From Nitrospina sp. (GTDB lineage Bacteria > Nitrospinota > Nitrospinia > Nitrospinales > VA-1), in the NCBI GenBank assembly GCA_018673915.1, contig JABHBK010000021.1:1-36182 (forward strand): a stretch of DNA of 36,182 bases, in the 5' to 3' direction. Position numbers and translations under genes: made by a program. Under the pieces are notes generated by a model that was given only the letters and a program-made list of their open reading frames with translations, was not told the DNA's origin and searched no databases. Shown piece by piece: positions 30,525 through 36,182 of the stretch. The first letter of the stretch is position 1. Each line of letters starts with the position of its first letter.

Positions 30525-31031
30525 TCAACGATTTACAATTTTAACAGATATCATTTCTACCCTGTCATTAGGGTTGTCCCCTGAATCACGCGGTACATCG
30601 ACGATCTTGTCGACCACGTCCATTCCCGAAACCACCTTACCAAAAGCGGTGTACTGGTTATCCAGAAAATGCGAATCTTTAACCACAATGAAAAACTGAG
30701 ATCCTGCACTGTTGGGATCCTGTGATCGCGCCATCGAGAGAATTCCTCTATCGTGGGGTGTATCATTAAACTCCGCATTGACCGAGTGGCCTGGACCACC
30801 TGTTCCATGCGTCGAACGATCTTCGCTTTTGGAATTTGGGTCTCCGCCTTGAATCATAAAACCGGGGATTACCCTGTGGAAGGTAGTGCCATCATAAAAA
30901 CCTTTCTTAGCCAGATCTTTTAAATTTTTAACATGCCCTGGTGCTAAATCTTCCAGAAACTCTAACTCTATACTTCCAAGTGTCGTTTCTATTACAGCAA
31001 TCTCATTGCTTTGCGCGTCGGAACCGGTCAT
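30525..31031 (-). CDS. Cyclophilin-type peptidyl-prolyl isomerase, cytoplasmic copy
   Basis: A 168-residue cyclophilin with the active-site motifs FHRVIPGFMIQGGD (Arg and the Phe/Met/Gln core), SMARSQDPNSAGSQFFI and FGKVVSGMDVVDKI. I started it at ATG 31031 with AGGTG upstream; there is no signal peptide in this reading. It is a close tandem duplicate of the gene at 31204-31758. Long stretches are nearly identical at the DNA level, for example around 30895-30945 versus 31574-31624, so the duplication is recent or under conversion. It is followed by the DUF4325 gene after 13 bases. Confidence 0.93.
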   Translation of the reverse strand: MTGSDAQSNEIAVIETTLGSIELEFLEDLAPGHVKNLKDLAKKGFYDGTTFHRVIPGFMIQGGDPNSKSEDRSTHGTGGPGHSVNAEFNDTPHDRGILSMARSQDPNSAGSQFFIVVKDSHFLDNQYTAFGKVVSGMDVVDKIVDVPRDSGDNPNDRVEMISVKIVNR

Positions 31032-31203
31032 CAATACACCTATGAAAAATGGGTATGAGCTACATCTTTATTAATTAAAAAAGAAACAGCCCCCTCACCC
31101 CTGTTATCGTTTTAAAGCGGAAGCATTCAACAATTATCATTTTATAAACAAAATCCGCCGATTTATAAGACTACCTAGCAAAAACTCATCTAAAGGAAAT
31201 ACC

Positions 31204-31758
31204 TTAACGTTTTACAATTTTTACGGACTTCATTACTACCTTTTCCAAAGGGTTGTCTACGGAGTCAGTCTCCTCAAAAACAATCTTGTCGACAACATCC
31301 ATGCCTTTAACCACTTTGCCGAAAACTGTATACTTGTTATCCAGAAAATGAGAATCTTTAACCACTATAAAAAACTGGGAACCGGCACTGTTGGGGTCCG
31401 ATGACCTTGCCATCGAAAGAATTCCTCTATCATGGGGGGTATCATTAAACTCAGCCTTAATCGTGTAGTTTGGCCCGCCCATTCCGTGCATAGAACGGTC
31501 TACATTCTTGGAGTTGGGGTCTCCGCCTTGAATCATGAAACCTTTAATTACCCGGTGAAACGTAGTGCCATCATAAAAACCTTTCTTAGCCAGGTCTTTA
31601 AAATTTTTAACATGCCCTGGTGCCTTGCCTTCAAAAAACTCCAGCTCAATGCTCCCAAACTTTGTCTCAATCACTGCATTTTCACCAGCTTGCGCATTGA
31701 CTCCAGTCATTAGAACAACCATCAAGCATGCAGCAATTCCTTTAACAAAAAAATTCAT
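31204..31758 (-). CDS. Cyclophilin-type peptidyl-prolyl isomerase, exported copy
   Basis: A 184-residue cyclophilin with an N-terminal signal peptide (MNFFVKGIAACLMVVLMTGVNAQA) followed directly by the same catalytic domain as its neighbour: FHRVIKGFMIQGGD, SMARSSDPNSAGSQFFI and FGKVVKGMDVVDKI. It should fold proteins in the periplasm, while the duplicate at 30525 acts in the cytoplasm. GGAGG lies four bases before ATG. The 172-base gap to the second copy shows no clear terminator, so the two may be co-transcribed. It diverges from the transglutaminase gene at 31905. Confidence 0.93.
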   Translation of the reverse strand: MNFFVKGIAACLMVVLMTGVNAQAGENAVIETKFGSIELEFFEGKAPGHVKNFKDLAKKGFYDGTTFHRVIKGFMIQGGDPNSKNVDRSMHGMGGPNYTIKAEFNDTPHDRGILSMARSSDPNSAGSQFFIVVKDSHFLDNKYTVFGKVVKGMDVVDKIVFEETDSVDNPLEKVVMKSVKIVKR

Positions 31759-31904
31759 GAAACCTCCAGAAAAAGGGATAATAACCAGATTTATAGAATT
31801 TGTTTCCCGAATTATCTAAAAACGATTCCGAGAGAGATGGTTCGATCAGGATAATTTTAAGGAGAGCATTTTAACAGGTTGTCGGGAAAGTCTCAATAAT
31901 TGTC

Positions 31905-33962
31905 ATGAACCTTAAATCCGCATTTCTCATTTGCAACACCCTTTTGGCTGGGCTAGCCCTGGCCTGCCTGGTTTTAAGTGAGATATATTCTCCTCTTACA
32001 GGCCTGGTATTCTCCGCAGGCCTTATCCTCTGCTTAGTTCTGGAACAGTCGGAACGCATACCATTGCGTCCCACCTCCCGGATTTTAAATTCCAATTGGG
32101 CTTTCTTACTACTTCCATTTCTATTTTTCGCCTTTAATCTGCCTCTGCTGGAATTGGTAGCGGGGTTTCTTGTTTACCTTTTATTTTCCAGATTCATCTT
32201 TAAATCGGAATTCAACGATTATTTATTCGGTTACCTCATAGCAATTGTCTGCCTGCTGATTGGTGCCATTTTCGAACAAGACCTTGCCTTTGGGGCCATC
32301 TTCCTTGGATTTAACCTGGTCCTAAGCTGGTGCCTGATTCTTTATACCCTGATGTTGGAACGAACCAGAAGTACTAGCCCACCTTCAGATTTTAAAGGAA
32401 AAGGAAAAAGCGAAACATTAGGTTCTGCCTTGATAGGGTGGTCCACAGGGCTGATTATCCTCAGTTTTGCCATGACCGCCTTGATTTTTATTACTTTTCC
32501 CAGGTTCGGACTGGGTTTTATCTCCCTGAACACCTCCTATTCTCCTATAGCCGGGTTTTCAGATACCGTCACCCTGGGAGATGTGGGGAAAATCAAACAG
32601 AACCCAGCAGTAGTTATGCGCGTTGAATACACGCAGGGCGGTGAAATTTATAAGCCTGATTCACAGATTTTATGGCGGGGGGTAGTTCTGGACCATTACA
32701 ACGGTAGAACCTGGACTTCCACCTTGGCAACGGAATTTGAAACCCGTAACCGGCCTGGAACAGGACTAAACCTTTTTCGGGTATCCAATCCTAGAGAGGT
32801 AGTACAACAAAATATTTTTATGGAATCGTTCAATGCCCCCTATCTGTTTACTCACGGAGTTCCACTGTTTATGGATGGCAATTTCATCCATGTCCAGATG
32901 GATAAAAACTTCGTATTCAAAACCAGCGATCCCCGTTCGGGCCCAAGAAAATACACTTTGATTTCAGATATTTCAGATCACGATGTCAGCTATAGCCTCG
33001 ACATGCCTCAAAACGAGCCTTTACTGTTTCCCAGTCGATTTCTCCAACTTCCAGATATCAGCTCTAAAACCCATGATCTGGCCGACCGCCTGACCCAAAA
33101 CGCTCGCACAGACGAAAATCGAGCACAAAAAATTTTGAATCACTTCGCAGATTTCAAGTACACACTGGAAATGGAAAATGATCCGGGTAAAACGGCATTG
33201 GAACATTTTTTATTTCAAAGAAAAGAAGGTCATTGCGAATATTTTGCATCTGCCATGGTAGTCCTGCTTCGATCCGCAGGAGTTCCCGCCCGTCTGGTCA
33301 ACGGTTTTGTCGGGGTTGAGTGGAACGAATGGGGAAACTACCTGATCATCCGCCAGCAACACGCCCACTCGTGGGTGGAAGCCTATATTCCTGGTAAGGG
33401 CTGGACCGTATACGATCCCACTCCACCAGACCCTTCTCTGGTCACGCCCAATACACTCCATCCGCTGGGGAAATCCCTGGACTTCCTAAGAATGAGCTGG
33501 CAGAGGTACGTGGTTCGCTATTCCATACAAGACCAGGTGGAGGTCATACAAATTTTCAGGACCGGAAGCCGTGACCTTATGCGAAAAATTAAAGGCCTGG
33601 CATCGGTGAATTGGGAAACGCTAGTTGAAAAAGCTCAAAAATTCAGCCCGGTTATTCTGGCCCTTGTTCTGGCAACAATATTGCTACTCTTTGTCAAAAA
33701 CCGCTTTGGCGGGTTCACCCTCTCCCCACGCCCACCCCTTTCTGTCATTCTTTATCAGGACATGCTGAATCGGTTGAAAAAATCAGGACTGGTAAAAAAA
33801 TCATCATGGACCGCACGGGAATTTCTGCAATCAACTCTTCCAGAAACAAAACACGACCCGATACGCCGCATCACAGAATTTTATGAAAAACACCGGTTTA
33901 GCAACTCCCCCATTCATCCAGGGCAAGAAAAGGAAATTCGCAGGCTGATTGAATCGCTATGA
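31905..33962 (+). CDS. TgpA-like membrane transglutaminase-fold protein
   Basis: A 685-residue protein with the TgpA layout: five to six hydrophobic segments in residues 1-210, a periplasmic DUF3488/transglutaminase-like domain, one further membrane segment near 580-600 (FSPVILALVLATILLLFV) and a cytoplasmic DUF4129-like tail. The transglutaminase-like Cys-His-Asp triad is visible: Cys444 in EGHCEYFASAMVVLLRSAG, His488 in HAHSWVEAY and Asp504 in YDPTPP. TgpA homologues are usually coded next to a MoxR ATPase and a DUF58 protein; neither is in the window. The start has no strong ribosome-binding site. Confidence 0.87.
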   Translation: MNLKSAFLICNTLLAGLALACLVLSEIYSPLTGLVFSAGLILCLVLEQSERIPLRPTSRILNSNWAFLLLPFLFFAFNLPLLELVAGFLVYLLFSRFIFKSEFNDYLFGYLIAIVCLLIGAIFEQDLAFGAIFLGFNLVLSWCLILYTLMLERTRSTSPPSDFKGKGKSETLGSALIGWSTGLIILSFAMTALIFITFPRFGLGFISLNTSYSPIAGFSDTVTLGDVGKIKQNPAVVMRVEYTQGGEIYKPDSQILWRGVVLDHYNGRTWTSTLATEFETRNRPGTGLNLFRVSNPREVVQQNIFMESFNAPYLFTHGVPLFMDGNFIHVQMDKNFVFKTSDPRSGPRKYTLISDISDHDVSYSLDMPQNEPLLFPSRFLQLPDISSKTHDLADRLTQNARTDENRAQKILNHFADFKYTLEMENDPGKTALEHFLFQRKEGHCEYFASAMVVLLRSAGVPARLVNGFVGVEWNEWGNYLIIRQQHAHSWVEAYIPGKGWTVYDPTPPDPSLVTPNTLHPLGKSLDFLRMSWQRYVVRYSIQDQVEVIQIFRTGSRDLMRKIKGLASVNWETLVEKAQKFSPVILALVLATILLLFVKNRFGGFTLSPRPPLSVILYQDMLNRLKKSGLVKKSSWTAREFLQSTLPETKHDPIRRITEFYEKHRFSNSPIHPGQEKEIRRLIESL

Positions 33963-34075
33963 ATTAAAACTACAGTAAGCCAGAAAAAGCTTTGAAACTT
34001 TCCATCTCCCCTCAGCTTCCTCTATAATCCCCAGAATAATTATTCAACGCAGAATAAAAAACTCAAAATATTTAA

Positions 34076-36058
34076 ATGAAACACGGTCAGCAAAAAAAGA
34101 AAAAGGCTCCTCCTCTGCTCGAAGAGTCGAATAAAACCCTGCAAATTGCCCTCTGCGTTTTTCTGGTGATAGCGACGCTTGCGGTTTACTTGCAAATACA
34201 AAGTCATGAATATCTCATTTATGACGACGCAGAATATGTAACGAAGAACTGGAGGGTGCAATCTGGGTTAACCCTTGAAAGTGTGAAATGGGCCTTCACC
34301 ACGGGACATTTTGCTAACTGGCATCCTGTAACCTGGTTGTCACACATCATCGACTTTGAGTTATATGGACCAAATCCCGCAGGCCACCACCTCGTCAATC
34401 TATCCATCCATATATTGAACACGTTGTTATTGTTTTTAGTTTTAATACGAATGACCGGAGCCATATGGCAAAGCGGTTTTGTCGCAGCATTATTTGCGCT
34501 TCATCCATTCAACGTAGAGTCAGTAGCATGGGTAGCAGAACGCAAAAACGTTCTCAGCACTTTTTTCTGGTTCCTGACTATGTGGAGCTATATCCGCTAT
34601 GTTGAAAAACCGAGTGCCTCAAAATATGGGATGACGGCTGTGTTCCTGACTCTTGGTCTCCTGGCAAAACCCATGCTGGTGACCCTTCCTTTTGTCCTAC
34701 TCATGCTCGATTTCTGGCCTTTGAAGAGAGCAAAGCTTTTGGTAAAAGGTGAAGAAAATCCTGACTCGGGAGTAAAATTTTCCAAGCTGGTCTGGGAAAA
34801 AATTCCTCTTTTAATTATCGTAGTGGGTTCTTGTATCGCAACATTTATTGTCCAAAAAGATGGTGGGGCATTAAGGGGCATGGAGATCCATTCATTATCA
34901 ACGCGTTTTGCCAACGCAATGGTTTCCTATGTAACTTATCTGGAAAAAACGTTTTGGCCTTCGGGGCTTTCAGTGTTTTATCCCCACCCTGGTGACGCCC
35001 TTCCCGCGGGACAAATATTTATTTGCACAGCGCTCCTTCTAGTTATTTCTTTTACTGCGGCGCGATGGATAAAGAAGGCTCCGTACTTTGCTTTCGGCTG
35101 GTTCTGGTTTTTAGGAACTTTGGTACCGGTGATCCAAGTTGTGCAGACAGGGGCACATGCTATGGCAGACCGCTATGCCTATATACCTCTGATTGGAATA
35201 TTCATTATTGTAGCGTGGGGACTGCCTGATCTCCTTGCCAGATGGAACCACAGAGAAAAAGCTCCTGTCCTATTTGCTGGACTACTTATTCCACTTATGA
35301 TTGCCACCTCGATTCAAGTGGGGCTATGGGAAAACGGCATCACGCTTTTTAAGCATGCCATTCGTGTAACAAACAGCAAATATCGTGATATTGCCTCCAC
35401 ACATGCCCTTCTCGCAAATGCTTACCATAGAAAGGGAGAATTAAATCTCGCCATTTCCGAATTCAAGACATCGCTGGAAATCAAACCTGAACATGAGTAT
35501 AGCTTAAATAATCTTGCCGCCACCCTGGCCGAACAAGGAAATCTGGAAGAGGCTCTGCTCTCTGCCCAGAAATTAGCCAGCTATAAACCGAATTACGCCC
35601 CGGGAATAGTAACATTGGCAAATATTCTGGAAGAGTTGGGGAGGCTTAATGAAGCTCAAACCTACTACGAGCGAGTCCTGGAACTGGATTCGAACTCCTT
35701 TGAAAACCATTTAAACCTTGCCAATGCTTTCTACAAGATTGGAAGCATGACAAAGGCTATACTCCATTTTAGAGAATCCATCACCCTGAATCCAAGGCTG
35801 GTGGAAGCGCATTATAATCTGGGCAATGCGCTTGGCCAGCAGGGACAACACCAAGAAGCACAGGCGGCTTTCGAACAAGCCATCAGCCTGGATGAAAAAC
35901 TATCACTGCCGCATTATGGATTGGGAATCATTCACCTTCGCGGGGGAAAGTATTCAAAAGCCATCGAGGCGTTTGAACAAGCCTTAACCTTAAACCCGAA
36001 CTTGGAACAGGCACGTCATTTTCTGGCAGAAGCTCATGACAAGATAGAGAAAAAATAA
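34076..36058 (+). CDS. TMTC-like membrane protein with C-terminal TPR repeats
   Basis: A 660-residue protein. The N-terminal ~400 residues hold about nine to ten hydrophobic segments with GT-C features (YLIYDDAEYVTKN, ANWHPVTWLSHIID, AALFALHPFNVESVAWVAERKNVLS). The C-terminal ~230 residues are six to seven TPRs (for example HEYSLNNLAATLAEQGNLEEAL, VEAHYNLGNALGQQGQHQEAQ, SLPHYGLGIIHLRGGKYSKA). This arrangement resembles eukaryotic TMTC O-mannosyltransferases and is common in deltaproteobacterial and Nitrospinota-type genomes. An Asp-Asp pair in the first loop (YDDAE) fits the GT-C catalytic motif. Sugar-transfer activity is inferred from the fold. Confidence 0.8.
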   Translation: MKHGQQKKKKAPPLLEESNKTLQIALCVFLVIATLAVYLQIQSHEYLIYDDAEYVTKNWRVQSGLTLESVKWAFTTGHFANWHPVTWLSHIIDFELYGPNPAGHHLVNLSIHILNTLLLFLVLIRMTGAIWQSGFVAALFALHPFNVESVAWVAERKNVLSTFFWFLTMWSYIRYVEKPSASKYGMTAVFLTLGLLAKPMLVTLPFVLLMLDFWPLKRAKLLVKGEENPDSGVKFSKLVWEKIPLLIIVVGSCIATFIVQKDGGALRGMEIHSLSTRFANAMVSYVTYLEKTFWPSGLSVFYPHPGDALPAGQIFICTALLLVISFTAARWIKKAPYFAFGWFWFLGTLVPVIQVVQTGAHAMADRYAYIPLIGIFIIVAWGLPDLLARWNHREKAPVLFAGLLIPLMIATSIQVGLWENGITLFKHAIRVTNSKYRDIASTHALLANAYHRKGELNLAISEFKTSLEIKPEHEYSLNNLAATLAEQGNLEEALLSAQKLASYKPNYAPGIVTLANILEELGRLNEAQTYYERVLELDSNSFENHLNLANAFYKIGSMTKAILHFRESITLNPRLVEAHYNLGNALGQQGQHQEAQAAFEQAISLDEKLSLPHYGLGIIHLRGGKYSKAIEAFEQALTLNPNLEQARHFLAEAHDKIEKK

Positions 36059-36069
36059 AAGCAAAGCTG

Positions 36070-36182
36070 CTATTTTACGGATTCAAAAATCTCAGGGTTC
36101 TCTTCCCCAGTAGCGGAGATGAGGCCGAGAGCTCCTTTGTCGATCCGGAAGATACTATGATCCACCAGAAGGTAGTCACCCG
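36070..36182 (-). CDS. nirK: Copper nitrite reductase-like protein, C-terminal fragment (partial)
   Basis: The last 36 residues of a gene that continues beyond the right edge; stop TAG at 36072-36070. The peptide GDYLLVDHSIFRIDKGALG and then GEENPEIF resembles the C-terminus of NirK-type multicopper nitrite reductases (G.Y.LVDHal.R..KGA.G.L.V.G.enpeif). NirK reduces nitrite to nitric oxide in the periplasm and is known from nitrite oxidisers including Nitrospina. Only a short tail is visible, so a different two-domain multicopper oxidase is possible. Confidence 0.65.
   Translation of the reverse strand, partial: GDYLLVDHSIFRIDKGALGLISATGEENPEIFESVK

Noticed and set aside
1-36182. tRNA, rRNA, CRISPR arrays, insertion sequences and integrases
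   Set aside because: I saw no cloverleaf-type sequence, regularly spaced short repeats, transposase or integrase motifs anywhere in the window.

Overview
The window most likely comes from a nitrite-oxidising bacterium of the Nitrospinota (Nitrospina-like). This is an inference from gene content. A two-heme c-type cytochrome fused to an ethylbenzene-dehydrogenase-type heme-b domain, the architecture of nitrite oxidoreductase gamma subunits (NxrC-like), lies at 21964-23544. A small periplasmic c-type cytochrome lies at 25098-25532. The right edge cuts a gene whose C-terminus reads like a copper nitrite reductase (NirK). No rRNA, tRNA, CRISPR array, transposase or prophage gene was found. Genes are dense and mostly in short same-strand runs.

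Layout. (1) 1-1936: the tail of serC, then serA (serine biosynthesis), ending in a strong bidirectional terminator. (2) 2009-8243, minus strand: a parvulin-type prolyl isomerase, a SEC-C protein, a rhodanese-like remnant, and a tandem array of seven DUF1566/Lcl_C genes (eight domains). A small thioredoxin-fold (UXX-star-like) protein sits inside the array. (3) 8359-8868: a secreted protein of unknown function with its own terminator. (4) 9204-14109, minus strand: an LRR protein, an acidic TPR protein, a radical SAM enzyme with an unusual CX7CX2C motif, an exported DUF1566 protein, an NHL beta-propeller and an unrecognised acidic helical protein. (5) 14446-20162, plus strand: a radical SAM protein with a likely B12-binding-type N-terminus, a TPR protein, a MidA/NDUFAF7-like methyltransferase and a second CX7CX2C radical SAM enzyme paralogous to the first. 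(6) 20264-25532, minus strand: a very acidic six-bladed NHL propeller, the NxrC-like cytochrome, a small secreted partner, a STAS protein, an SxtJ-like membrane protein and a cytochrome c. (7) 26302-36182: a KamA-family aminomutase, a GT-C glycosyltransferase, a DJ-1/PfpI protein lacking the usual cysteine, a DUF4325 STAS-like protein, two tandem cyclophilins (one cytoplasmic, one exported), a TgpA-like transglutaminase, a TMTC-like membrane/TPR protein and the NirK-like fragment.

The unusual part is 3.6-21.9 kb. Nine DUF1566 domains in eight genes, two NHL propellers, two TPR proteins and an LRR protein are interleaved with three radical SAM enzymes and a MidA-like methyltransferase. Nine of these proteins, from several unrelated folds, begin Met-Ser/Thr-Glu, and several of those have acidic tails. 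A dispersed intergenic element with the core CCACGCCTAGTGG occurs three times, each time 55-103 nt upstream of a start codon in the same orientation. In two copies it abuts a near-consensus sigma-70 promoter. I suggest, as inference only, a co-regulated protein-modification or scaffold system linked to the respiratory chain of a nitrite oxidiser.
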